Shown: piece by piece, positions 36,906 through 44,915 of the stretch
How positions within the stretch are numbered: position 1 is the first letter of the stretch
Layout of the letters: every line of letters begins with the position of its first letter
Translations under genes and position numbers: made by a program
The notes under the pieces: generated by a model
Databases searched by the model: none
What the model was told of the DNA's origin: nothing
What the model saw: the letters and a program-made list of their open reading frames with translations, nothing else
Assembly (NCBI RefSeq): GCF_000380985.1
Contig: NZ_KB905696.1
Location: 363,891-427,890 of the forward strand
Direction of reading: 5' to 3'
Origin: Proteiniphilum acetatigenes DSM 18083
GTDB taxonomy: Bacteria; Bacteroidota; Bacteroidia; Bacteroidales; Dysgonomonadaceae
Length of the DNA: 64,000 nt

Positions 36906-37316
36906 TCAGTGAAATTGTTTTACAAAATCTTTCAATGTTTTATGCCTGAGAGAATCAATCACCAATTGATCGGTTTCCGCAAAGAGTTTCTTTAAATTCT
37001 CATTCATATCCTTACCGACAGGACATTTAGGATTGGGGCATAAATTCTTTTTTCCCAAAACTTCCGAGTTCTTCACAGAGAGGTAAATCTCCGCCAATGA
37101 AATCTCATGACCTGGCTTGTTCAATTTCGAACCGCCTTCTTTACCCTTTCTACTGATCACAAGGCCTGTATTCTGTAATATACCCAGTTCCTTTCGGACA
37201 ATGACAGGATTGATATTAATGCTTCCTGCAATCCAGTCGGAACTTAACCATTCATCAGGAAAGGTTGCCAGAAGGGTCAAAATATGTATTGCTGTTGCAA
37301 ATCTTGTATTATTCAT
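36906..37316 (-). CDS. Rrf2-family transcriptional regulator
   Basis: A 136-residue winged-helix protein: WIAGSININPVIVRKELGILQNTGLVISRKGKEGG is the HTH and wing. Two cysteines, C93 and C98 in LCPNPKCPVG, lie where Rrf2 proteins carry redox or Fe-S ligands, but a third Cys is absent, so an iron-sulfur cluster is not assured. It is adjacent to the quinone reductase on the same strand with operator-like sites ahead of each gene, a classic redox-sensor arrangement. The regulator probably controls both genes. Confidence 0.88.
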   Translation of the reverse strand: MNNTRFATAIHILTLLATFPDEWLSSDWIAGSININPVIVRKELGILQNTGLVISRKGKEGGSKLNKPGHEISLAEIYLSVKNSEVLGKKNLCPNPKCPVGKDMNENLKKLFAETDQLVIDSLRHKTLKDFVKQFH

Positions 37317-37347
37317 CTCGGATGCAAATATAAGTATATTTTTTTAA

Positions 37348-37367
37348 TTGTAATATGAGTTGTTACA
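37348..37367. promoter_or_regulatory. Putative Rrf2 operator, copy 2 (upstream of the Rrf2 gene)
   Basis: TTGTAATATGAGTTGTTACA; extended arms TTGTAA and TTACAA make it a better dyad than copy 1. It lies 32 bases before the Rrf2 start. Confidence 0.7.
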
Positions 37368-37484
37368 ATTAAAATCAAAAGAAGGTGATAAATAATATTC
37401 GCGGGTACATGCTCCGACCGGACGATACGATAAATGAATTTCCGGTTTTCTTTGGTTAATTGAAACGGCAAAGCATCCAGGGTG

Positions 37485-38126
37485 TTATGAAGATTTATAA
37501 AACTCTTCCAGTTTACGGATATCACCGTTAACAATTAATGGAAGTGCAGAAGTAATTTTTTCAATATTCCAGTCCCACCATGCTATATCCAATAATTTCT
37601 TTATTTGTTCCTCAGTGAAACGCTTACGGATTAACTTTGCAGGATTTCCACCAACAATTGAATAGGGTTCTACATCTTTTGTAACAACAGAATGTGCAGC
37701 TATAATGGTGCCATTCCCGATGTTGACTCCAGGCATAATAGTAGCTTTATACCCAATCCAAACGTCATTTTCTATAACGGTATTCCCCTTGAAAGGTAAT
37801 TGTTCCAGGGTTGGTGTAATTACACTCCAGTTTCCACCGAAAATATTGAAAGGAAATGTCGATATTCCATCCATTCTATGGTTCGCTCCATTCATTATGA
37901 ATTGAACGTTGGAGCCAATGGCGCAGAACTTTCCTATTATTAATTTGTCTCCGAGAAAATCAAAATGATATAAGACATTTTGTTCAAAATTCAACCCATC
38001 TTCATGGTCATCATAATACGAATAATCTCCTACGATAATGTTGGGCGATTTAATGATATTTTTTAGAAAAACCAACCGGTTGTAATCTTTCAATGGGTAT
38101 ATCTGATTGCTATCGGGTATTTGCAT
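37485..38126 (-). CDS. Vat/CatB-like xenobiotic O-acetyltransferase
   Basis: A 213-residue left-handed beta-helix acetyltransferase of the xenobiotic (Vat/CatB) type. GDYSYYDD, then KLIIGKFCAIGSNVQFIMNG, and NGANHRMDG with the catalytic-type His83 match streptogramin A acetyltransferases closely; the hexapeptide coil (NDVWIGYKATIMPGVNIGNG) and the C-terminal GGNPAKLIRKRF complete the fold. The enzymes transfer acetyl groups to virginiamycin M or chloramphenicol; which substrate applies cannot be told. Its neighbour is an Rrf2 regulator, not an obvious resistance operon. Length equals Vat (about 210). Confidence 0.85.
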   Translation of the reverse strand: MQIPDSNQIYPLKDYNRLVFLKNIIKSPNIIVGDYSYYDDHEDGLNFEQNVLYHFDFLGDKLIIGKFCAIGSNVQFIMNGANHRMDGISTFPFNIFGGNWSVITPTLEQLPFKGNTVIENDVWIGYKATIMPGVNIGNGTIIAAHSVVTKDVEPYSIVGGNPAKLIRKRFTEEQIKKLLDIAWWDWNIEKITSALPLIVNGDIRKLEEFYKSS

Positions 38127-38210
38127 AATGAACTTGTTTTACTGGTTTACTTTTCCATTGCCTTGCCCTCAACCCGGTAGGCATTTTTTCAATGGCATAG
38201 CGTAGAGCCA

Positions 38211-40163
38211 TTACCATCCTATGCCGTAGTCCTCTCCATGATTACTGCTCCCTCCCCAAAAGGATCCATGCTCATTGTCTAAGAATATGGCATTAATGGG
38301 GCCGCTCGTGCGATTCCCTAATTGTATTTCATATCCCATTTTCTTTAATTCGTCAATCACCTCTTTCTTTGTATCCTGGCGAAGCAGTATGCTTCCGGGT
38401 CTGGGCATACGGTCTTTGAATTGGCTCCCACCCAGTGAAAGCCACATTTGATTACTATTAATGTTAGCTGCTTCGGACGCTTGTTGCACAGTCATGCCGA
38501 ATTCGACGACATTTAAGAAAAACTGGAGTAGGTTTTGTTCCTGTGTATCCCCTCCCTGTACCGCGAAAGCCAGGAAAGGCCTCCCATCTTTAAGTGCCAG
38601 GGTAGGAGTGAGAGTTACTCTGGGGCGTTTGCCGGGTTCTATCACATTAAAAGGATTTAATACGGAATCCAGTACAAAACTTTGCATCCGCTGACTCATA
38701 CCTATGCCCGTCCGTCCTGCTATACAGGCGGGTATCCATCCGCCGCTGGGTGTTACCGACACCACCCATCCTTCCTTATCGGCAGCCACGATGCTGGTCG
38801 TTCCCCGGGTAAGTCTGTCCTGGTAAAGGCTGTCCTGATATCCGTTGACAGACGAGATCTCCGCATGATAGAACCGTTCATCATCTACAATGTATCTGCC
38901 GGCATCATGTCTGGGGACAAAATCTTTTACTTCCGGATCGATGATTGTAGTGTCTGTAAGATGACTCCGTTGTTTCAGTAAGGCTTCATACGGATTGTTT
39001 TTCCCTTCGTAAGCGTAAGGATTTCCCGGCATGACCCGGTGATCGTTTTTATCCCGGCGAATCTCTTTCGATCGTTCACGGGCATACCCTTTACTCAATA
39101 ACCCCTGCATCGGCGATTGAGGTGAGAAATAAGGGTCTCCATAATAAAAATCCCGATCGGCAAAGGCCAGATTCATGCTTTGATAAATCGTATGAATATA
39201 CCGGGCCGAATTATATCCCATTTCCTGCAGATCGAAGTTTTCCAAAATATTAAGTGCCTGCAATAACATGGGCCCCTGTGTCCACTCCTGCAATTTATAG
39301 ACCTCTATGTCTTTGTAGGTTGTATGCAGGGGAACTTCTTCTATCGGTTTCCATCCTGCCAGGTCTTCCAACGTGATTAGTCCGCCTTGTTCCCGGCTTC
39401 CACGTACGAATTCCTCGGCAATATCACCTTTATAAAAACGATCCTGTGCCGCCTTGATCGCCTCTTTCCTGTCCTTGCCCTGCCGGATGGCTTCCTGTTC
39501 CGCTTCCACCATCTTTTCCAATGTGTGCAAAAGATCTTCCTGTACAAAGATCTCCCCGGCTACCGGAGCTTCCCTTTGCCCACCTGCATGAGGCAAAAAA
39601 ACGGCTTTACTATACGGCCATTCTTTAATGCGCTCCTTGTTTCGTTCTATACTGTTTGCCGTTTGGGCATCAATCGGGTAGCCCCTGGCCATCTCCATAG
39701 CCGGCGCCAGCACTTCTTTCAGGCTCAACGTACCGTATTCCGCCAGCATATAGCACAATCCGCCCGGGGTTCCCGGGGTTACAGCGGCCAGAGGGCCGTA
39801 TTCGGGAGGGAAAGCATATCCTTTATCCTTGAAAAAGGAAACGGTCGCGCTGGAGGGAGCTACGCCTAAAGCATTTATTGCCAAAATCTTACCGTTATTC
39901 GGATTATAAATCAATGCCTGGGTTTCTCCTCCCCAACTCAGTACATCCCACATGGTACAGGTGGCGGCCAGCATGGCACAAGCCGCATCAACCGCATTAC
40001 CTCCCTGCTGAAAAATCATCGATCCTGCTGTGGCAGCTAAAGGTTTTCCTGTGATGGACATCCAATGTTTACCATGCAAGGGAGGCTTTTGTGTTGATTG
40101 GGCCAGAACGGCACAAAAGGAAACAGCACAAACAGCTATTGTAAAAAAATATCGTCTTATCAT
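38211..40163 (-). CDS. ggt: Gamma-glutamyltransferase (Ntn hydrolase)
   Basis: A 650-residue self-processing enzyme with a signal peptide. The proposed cleavage/nucleophile Thr455 is in RGTTSIVAADKEG; GGSSNHGEDYGIGW and GGDTQEQNLLQFF are characteristic of the small subunit. Upstream motifs LSWGGETQALIYN and TPGTPGGLCYML mark the large subunit. It would hydrolyse or transfer gamma-glutamyl groups from glutathione or peptides in the periplasm. Longer than E. coli GGT (580), as in many Bacteroidota. The -7 box TACTTTTG lies 18 bases upstream (complement of 40181-40188). Confidence 0.93.
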   Translation of the reverse strand: MIRRYFFTIAVCAVSFCAVLAQSTQKPPLHGKHWMSITGKPLAATAGSMIFQQGGNAVDAACAMLAATCTMWDVLSWGGETQALIYNPNNGKILAINALGVAPSSATVSFFKDKGYAFPPEYGPLAAVTPGTPGGLCYMLAEYGTLSLKEVLAPAMEMARGYPIDAQTANSIERNKERIKEWPYSKAVFLPHAGGQREAPVAGEIFVQEDLLHTLEKMVEAEQEAIRQGKDRKEAIKAAQDRFYKGDIAEEFVRGSREQGGLITLEDLAGWKPIEEVPLHTTYKDIEVYKLQEWTQGPMLLQALNILENFDLQEMGYNSARYIHTIYQSMNLAFADRDFYYGDPYFSPQSPMQGLLSKGYARERSKEIRRDKNDHRVMPGNPYAYEGKNNPYEALLKQRSHLTDTTIIDPEVKDFVPRHDAGRYIVDDERFYHAEISSVNGYQDSLYQDRLTRGTTSIVAADKEGWVVSVTPSGGWIPACIAGRTGIGMSQRMQSFVLDSVLNPFNVIEPGKRPRVTLTPTLALKDGRPFLAFAVQGGDTQEQNLLQFFLNVVEFGMTVQQASEAANINSNQMWLSLGGSQFKDRMPRPGSILLRQDTKKEVIDELKKMGYEIQLGNRTSGPINAIFLDNEHGSFWGGSSNHGEDYGIGW

Positions 40164-40180
40164 AATGATCTATTTTTGAA

Positions 40181-40188
40181 CAAAAGTA
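40181..40188 (-). promoter_or_regulatory. ggt -7 box
   Basis: TACTTTTG on the minus strand between ggt and the DUF6146 gene. Confidence 0.55.
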
Positions 40189-40210
40189 ACTATTTTCTTC
40201 CACCCTTTCC

Positions 40211-40627
40211 TTAAAAAGTTAAACCTTTGGGACCGTTTGGCATAATCTCTATTCCCAAAACATGTTCTACATACTGAAAATAATAAAACAATTTATGGTT
40301 CAGTTCAAAACCATAATCCACCCCCCGCTCATACCCGTAAATTGGCTGAAAGAATGATCTTCTTCGGGGCTGGGTAGCATTATAATTCCAGGCCGAAACA
40401 TATTGGTGGTTCCAGTTCTCATAATATTGTTGTGAACGGTATTTCGCCGGAGAATTCTGAAGCACATACCATGTTTCGAATCCCGTATCGAATACAATCA
40501 ACTCGTATTCGACAGAATCTTCCTGCACTACTTCATTTCCGTTCGGTTCGATCTTTACAATCCCTTTTGGGCCCGAACAGGCAACCATAAATGACAAAGC
40601 TGCGAATAAATAAAATATCTGTTTCAT
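40211..40627 (-). CDS. DUF6146-like lipoprotein, unknown function
   Basis: A 138-residue lipoprotein with signal peptide and lipobox SFMVAC. The mature part is rich in Tyr and Trp (SVEYELIVFDTGFETWYVL, YYENWNHQYVSAWNYN, YFQYVEHVLGIEI), a composition seen in the small conserved Bacteroidota family DUF6146. The start at 40627 (MKQIFYLFAAL) is preferred because it begins the signal peptide; the longer frame adds 14 residues of no value. It is next to ggt on the same strand but separated by its promoter. Confidence 0.75.
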   Translation of the reverse strand: MKQIFYLFAALSFMVACSGPKGIVKIEPNGNEVVQEDSVEYELIVFDTGFETWYVLQNSPAKYRSQQYYENWNHQYVSAWNYNATQPRRRSFFQPIYGYERGVDYGFELNHKLFYYFQYVEHVLGIEIMPNGPKGLTF

Positions 40628-40835
40628 AACCATGGGTTTTAATGCTGATATATATATAACAAATTTCACTTGAAAAGGTGTAAAAAAACAGGGGAAAAGA
40701 TTGGAATCGGTTAATTAAATAATAACATCCAGATAATAACATTCTATCTGCCGTTTAACAATACGTCCTTTTTCATTTTGGACTGTTAAGAGTAAGTACC
40801 CTTCAGGATAATACGTCTGAAAGTGAAAAAAAGTT

Positions 40836-40843
40836 TAACTTTG
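40836..40843 (+). promoter_or_regulatory. -7 box ahead of the methyltransferase gene
   Basis: TAACTTTG on the plus strand. It would place the start of transcription near 40850. Confidence 0.5.
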
Positions 40844-40900
40844 AACGGCAAAAGGTATAAGCTCAAATAAAATTGATTTTGCGCATTTAGATCAACATAT

Positions 40901-42949
40901 ATGCCCGATGTAACACCTCCGGAAATATATTACGGTTCTAATTCTGTAAAAATAAAGGAAAGAGGTTTCCTTTGTAAGAATATGGATATGAGTGAGATGA
41001 ATAAGGAGCAGGAACTCGTTTCAGAAATACGAAAATTGAAACGACAATTGGCCATAGCTAATAGTCGGGCCAAGACAGTCAAATATGGACTTGTCTGGAT
41101 GGAAGTGCCTGAAACCTTTGATGATGAATCTGAAAATCAATTGCCCGTCATAGAGGAGGTGAAAGAGAAATCTATTGGAAATAAAGATAAGAAACCGACC
41201 CATATTCTCATTGAAGGAGATAATTACCACGCGTTGACTTGCCTGAACTATACCCATAAGGAAAAAATAGACATTATATACATAGACCCTCCTTATAATA
41301 CCGGATCAGATGAATTCAGATACAGGGATAAAAGGATACTCGATAAGTTTCCTGATGGTTCCGATGTACCCAAAGATCATCCATTAAGACATAGCTATTG
41401 GTTGTCGTTTATGAATAAGCGCCTGGAATTGGCTTATAATCTGCTAAAACCTGACGGTGTAATATTTATATCGATCAACGAAGACGAATATGCGCAATTG
41501 AAGTTGTTGTGTGATCACATCTTTCAAGTGTCGAATTACATGACCACCTTTACTGTAAAGGTAAGGCATGAAGACAGGATACTTAAGGGGGATAAAGATT
41601 ATCATGAAACCACCGAACAACTGTTACTATACCGGAAATCCCCGAAGTTTAAGTCTATAAAAAGACTTCAGGATAACAGTTCCATTGAGAAATATATATA
41701 TACGATAGAAGAATTGATTGATAATCCGGAGCAGATCACAATGGGTTCAAAAGTAGTCTCAGTATTTAGACCCGGAGAATACAGAATAACCAAATCAACC
41801 CCTTCTGCCGATAAGTTCCAGAAAATCAATATCCGGGGTTCACTAAAAGAAGGAAACAGTTCCGGACGTTTCCATATGAAATATCTGGAAGAGAGGAATC
41901 ATCTGTTCGGTTATTTATATAAAGTGCCCGATATGGGAGGAGATATGTGTGGCTACAGGTATTTTCTCACGCGGGAATCGTCAACTAAAGTAAATGGTTC
42001 CTACTTTCAGGGGATCCCTTTGAACAGGAAAGAAGTAAAAGAAGTTCCGTACCCCAATTATTTAGATTTTGAAGAAGCGTTCAATAATGTGGGATATGAG
42101 GGTGGTGTCGAGTTTAGAAACGGGAAAAAACCCGTTGATTTCCTGAAATTCATCTTTTCCATCGGCTCAATCAATAAGAATGCGGTTATACTGGATTTTT
42201 TTGCCGGAAGTGGTACAACCGGGCACGCTGTAATGGAACAGAATTACATTGATGGAGGTCAACGGCAGGCAATATTATGTACCAATAACGAAAATAATAT
42301 TGCCAATGAAGTGACCTATCCCAGGATTAAAAATATCATTCAGGGGTATTTGCAGAGTAAGAATCAGAAAGAGGTACTATATGAGGTTGCGCTAAATACC
42401 AAATTGCTATTGGATAATAGTGTAATCCGTGCTGCCAGAGACCATTTTTTTTCGGAAGAGTATAAATCGCGGTACGACGAGATAAAAGAAGAGGTAAGAA
42501 AAAACAAGTACACTATTTACGGTGTGATAAAAAAAGGGAAAAGAGTCCCCGGATTGGGTAATTCTTTGAAGTATTATAAAACCTCATTTGTCGGGAATAA
42601 TAATATTTCATCTGTTTCGGATGAAGAGAAAGTGAATCAGGCACAGAAAGCCGGATATTTGTTGGCTTTGGCAGAAAATACGCTGGATGAGGTAGAGCGT
42701 ACTAACTATTTTCAATTGTTTGGGAATGATGAAAATACTACTGCAATATATTTTAGGGAAGAATCGGATGAAATGGATCTTCTCCTAAAAAAACTGGAAG
42801 GCATTAAGACAGCTAAAGTGCTGTATGTGGTTAACCGGGAGAACTCCCGTGATTTTGAAAACAGGTTTGCCCATATTGATAATCTGACAATAAAAGAAAT
42901 GATCTCTATCATTCCGTCGTACTTACAAAGGTGCTCAGTCGATGGGTAG
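40901..42949 (+). CDS. Type III DNA methyltransferase (Mod subunit), no Res partner seen
   Basis: An up-to-682-residue beta-class N6-adenine methyltransferase. Motif IV DPPYNTG (from residue 129) precedes motif I FAGSGTT (434-440), the beta order, with GVIFISINEDEYAQ between. The N-terminal coiled region (EQELVSEIRKLKRQLAIANSR) and C-terminal domain resemble type III Mod proteins. No Res (helicase-nuclease) gene is found on either side: upstream are ggt and DUF6146, downstream a small secreted peptide and unknown membrane protein. A start at 40982 (MDMSEMNKEQ) would give 655 residues and looks equally natural. No simple repeat for phase variation was seen. Confidence 0.88.
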   Translation: MPDVTPPEIYYGSNSVKIKERGFLCKNMDMSEMNKEQELVSEIRKLKRQLAIANSRAKTVKYGLVWMEVPETFDDESENQLPVIEEVKEKSIGNKDKKPTHILIEGDNYHALTCLNYTHKEKIDIIYIDPPYNTGSDEFRYRDKRILDKFPDGSDVPKDHPLRHSYWLSFMNKRLELAYNLLKPDGVIFISINEDEYAQLKLLCDHIFQVSNYMTTFTVKVRHEDRILKGDKDYHETTEQLLLYRKSPKFKSIKRLQDNSSIEKYIYTIEELIDNPEQITMGSKVVSVFRPGEYRITKSTPSADKFQKINIRGSLKEGNSSGRFHMKYLEERNHLFGYLYKVPDMGGDMCGYRYFLTRESSTKVNGSYFQGIPLNRKEVKEVPYPNYLDFEEAFNNVGYEGGVEFRNGKKPVDFLKFIFSIGSINKNAVILDFFAGSGTTGHAVMEQNYIDGGQRQAILCTNNENNIANEVTYPRIKNIIQGYLQSKNQKEVLYEVALNTKLLLDNSVIRAARDHFFSEEYKSRYDEIKEEVRKNKYTIYGVIKKGKRVPGLGNSLKYYKTSFVGNNNISSVSDEEKVNQAQKAGYLLALAENTLDEVERTNYFQLFGNDENTTAIYFREESDEMDLLLKKLEGIKTAKVLYVVNRENSRDFENRFAHIDNLTIKEMISIIPSYLQRCSVDG

Positions 42950-43367
42950 TTAAAATCACAACCAATATAGTGTCAAAAAGAGTTGTTTTTCTAATTGAAT
43001 TCAAAATTAATTTAAGTTAATTTTATTGACATGTTTTGTTCGAAAAAAACTTAATCCATATATTTGTGATCTTAATGATAGTATAATTTTTTTAAATGAA
43101 TAATCTCTTAATTTTTTATTCTATTATGTTGAAAATAAGACTATAATATGACTATTCTATCAAACGGGGATCATGAAACAAACTATCTTTATCGCTTTTG
43201 TATCTTCTCGAATTAAATCATTTATTAAACATAGACAATTATAATTGTTTATTCTGTTTCAATGAACTGATCAGATTGTATTGTTACGGGATATGCACAT
43301 AATTTTTTCGGAGTTATACAATAAGAGTTTTAATAAAGAGTAGATATAGACTTCGCTTTAATTTATT
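42950..43367. other. AT-rich non-coding interval
   Basis: No supported gene. A 23-codon frame at 43174 (MKQTIFIAFVSS at its start) resembles the beginning of the small peptide ORF at 43368 and may be a decayed copy. No res gene or terminator is visible. Confidence 0.45.
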
Positions 43368-43463
43368 ATGAAACAAATCTATTTAGTTACACTTGTAGTT
43401 TTTTGTGGGTTGTTAGTATTACCTGCTGCTGCTCAACAAGCAATTTCCCATGGAGGGAAGTAA
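43368..43463 (+). CDS. Possible small secreted peptide (31 residues) or truncated N-terminus
   Basis: Begins with a textbook signal peptide, MKQIYLVTLVVFCGLLVLPA then AAAQ, and ends QQAISHGGK, stop. Predicted cleavage after AAA would release an eight- or nine-residue peptide. It could instead be the surviving 5' end of a larger secreted protein gene. It overlaps no other gene and lies 48 bases upstream of the membrane protein at 43511. Confidence 0.4.
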   Translation: MKQIYLVTLVVFCGLLVLPAAAQQAISHGGK

Positions 43464-43510
43464 AAGAAGAGATATTTCTGTTCTTAGATTTTGTAATTAA
43501 AAACATAACT

Positions 43511-43906
43511 ATGGCTTTGCTCAATACTGTAAGTTTTATGCCATTCAGAAAACTTTTATCAATATATTTATTCATTATTATTGTTGGTATTTTAATGGTA
43601 ACCCGTATTCATAATCTTTATTTGAAACCTAATAAACAATTTTTTCAAACAGAGCTACGGGGGACCGTGGAAGAAATTTATTCCTTACCGGAAGGGAATG
43701 GTTGCAGAATTGGGGAGGAATTATATTTGATAAAAGGGGACTGTATCGGCTATATAGCGATAGGGGATTCTATAGCCAAAGAGATGAACAGTTATTATCT
43801 GAAAATATTGGAAAAAGGTACGGATAAGATAAAATATTACAGGGAGGTTGAAAAAGTTATCTTTCAACAGGTTGAGAGTGATCTTATATCGAGGCTTCGA
43901 TTATGA
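43511..43906 (+). CDS. Single-pass membrane protein of unknown function
   Basis: A 131-residue protein. Residues 15-33 (LLSIYLFIIIVGILMVTRI) form one transmembrane helix; the remainder is soluble (TELRGTVEEIYSLPEGNGCRIGEELYLIKG, GYIAIGDSIAKEMNS), probably a small beta-rich domain. The ATG at 43511 is chosen because the longer frame starts inside the peptide ORF. It ends 27 bases before the TetR regulator, on the same strand, so they are likely co-transcribed. I do not recognise a named family. Confidence 0.6.
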   Translation: MALLNTVSFMPFRKLLSIYLFIIIVGILMVTRIHNLYLKPNKQFFQTELRGTVEEIYSLPEGNGCRIGEELYLIKGDCIGYIAIGDSIAKEMNSYYLKILEKGTDKIKYYREVEKVIFQQVESDLISRLRL

Positions 43907-43933
43907 GAATAAGAAATAATATAAAATAATCAA

Positions 43934-44581
43934 ATGGCACAAAATAGAGTTCCGGAACGAAGAAAAAGGCGGACTCCCCGGGAAATTGAAGAGGCGGTTT
44001 TTCTTGCTACTGAGAAGCTGGTGAGTGAAAAAGGATTCAGTAATGTAACTTTTACGGAGATTATGCAACTGGCTGAAGTTGAGCCTCAGGTCATGTACAG
44101 GCGATTCAGCAATATTGAAGAACTGTATGGTAAATTCATACGACGTTACGATTACTGGCTGCTCGATCTTGTTGAATACAACCTGGATGAGAATGATCCC
44201 ATAGCTTCCATGAAAAGTGTTTTGACAAAACTGGCAGTCTCATTATATGACAATCCGGTTATGCAACAGATAATAGTCTGGGAAGTGTCCGAAAATAATA
44301 TAGTGACATGTCGGAACGCATTAAACCGGGAGGTACATACATTTCCCGTCCTGGATTTTTTCAGAAAAAATATGCCTGCCAATGTTGATTTCAATATCTT
44401 TACTTCTCTTTTGATCGGGGGAATATATCATCTTATTTTACGACGTGACAGATCATCGTTTTGTGGTATTGATTTTAATACGGATAAAGGTAAATCAATG
44501 TTGGTCGATGGAATCTCGCAGATTATTGATGCAGTCTATAAGCAAGAATCGGGCAGCGATCAAGCCGAAATGATTCCCTGA
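43934..44581 (+). CDS. TetR/AcrR-family transcriptional regulator
   Basis: A 215-residue regulator. The N-terminus contains the HTH (VFLATEKLVSEKGFSNVTFTEIMQLAEVEPQVMYRRFSNIEELY), with an unusual Arg-rich lead (MAQNRVPERRKRRTPREIEE). The C-terminal ligand domain is alpha-helical and unspecific. Its target is probably local: the membrane protein upstream or the gene downstream of it. The transulfuration gene that follows has its own promoter and attenuator. Confidence 0.87.
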   Translation: MAQNRVPERRKRRTPREIEEAVFLATEKLVSEKGFSNVTFTEIMQLAEVEPQVMYRRFSNIEELYGKFIRRYDYWLLDLVEYNLDENDPIASMKSVLTKLAVSLYDNPVMQQIIVWEVSENNIVTCRNALNREVHTFPVLDFFRKNMPANVDFNIFTSLLIGGIYHLILRRDRSSFCGIDFNTDKGKSMLVDGISQIIDAVYKQESGSDQAEMIP

Positions 44582-44610
44582 AAAGAGAATTCTTCAAAAA
44601 ATGACATTCC

Positions 44611-44642
44611 TTTTGTTCAATGAGAAATAAATGCTACTTTTG
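44611..44642 (+). promoter_or_regulatory. Promoter of the attenuated transulfuration gene
   Basis: TTTTG at 44611-44615, 19 bp, TACTTTTG at 44635-44642: the best consensus promoter of the window. It predicts a leader of about 265 nt (about 44650-44915). Confidence 0.8.
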
Positions 44643-44750
44643 CTATTCAGTCGTGCTTTTTAATTGCTTTTTGGCAGCATGATCAAAAGAACCAAAAGAA
44701 TGAATAATACGTTTATTCAATATAACAGTTCCTGGTGCATTACATCACAT

Positions 44751-44804
44751 ATGTCGATGTGTCGTTGTATGGCTATGCCATGCCTCTGCTGTTGTATCGG
44801 ATAG
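44751..44804 (+). CDS. Cys/Met-rich leader peptide (17 residues)
   Basis: MSMCRCMAMPCLCCCIG, then TAG. Six of 17 residues are Cys (TGT, TGT, TGC, TGC, TGT, TGT) and four are Met. It lies within the leader of a Met/Cys-metabolism enzyme gene, ends 26 bases before a terminator hairpin, and its last codons form one side of an antiterminator. The features match ribosome-mediated attenuation leaders such as trpL or hisL, with sulfur amino acids as the regulated codons. No ribosome-binding site is obvious, normal for this phylum. Confidence 0.72.
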   Translation: MSMCRCMAMPCLCCCIG

Positions 44805-44863
44805 AAAATACCGTATTAAAAATGATATAGAAGCTCCTCCGATACATTTTCGGGGGAGTTTTT
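44793..44863 (+). terminator. Transcription attenuator with alternative antiterminator
   Basis: Terminator: an 8-bp stem, CTCCTCCG at 44834-44841 with CGGGGGAG at 44851-44858 (one G-U), extended by AA/TT, followed by T residues to 44863. Antiterminator: TGTATCGGA (44793-44801, inside the leader peptide's Cys-Ile-Gly codons) is exactly complementary to TCCGATACA (44838-44846), which overlaps the terminator's 5' arm and loop. The two structures exclude each other. Confidence 0.75.
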
Positions 44864-44915
44864 CGTTATAGATAAATATGAGTTTCAAAAATAATATATT
44901 TAAAGGTTTACTGAT

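Noticed and set aside
44631..44663. Short ORF starting ATGCTACTTTTG as a second leader peptide
   Set aside because: Its start overlaps the -7 box (44635-44642), so it would not be transcribed.
44640..44900. SAM-type riboswitch upstream of the transulfuration gene
   Set aside because: No SAM-I, SAM-II or SAM-IV core motif is seen; the leader is explained better by the leader peptide and attenuator.
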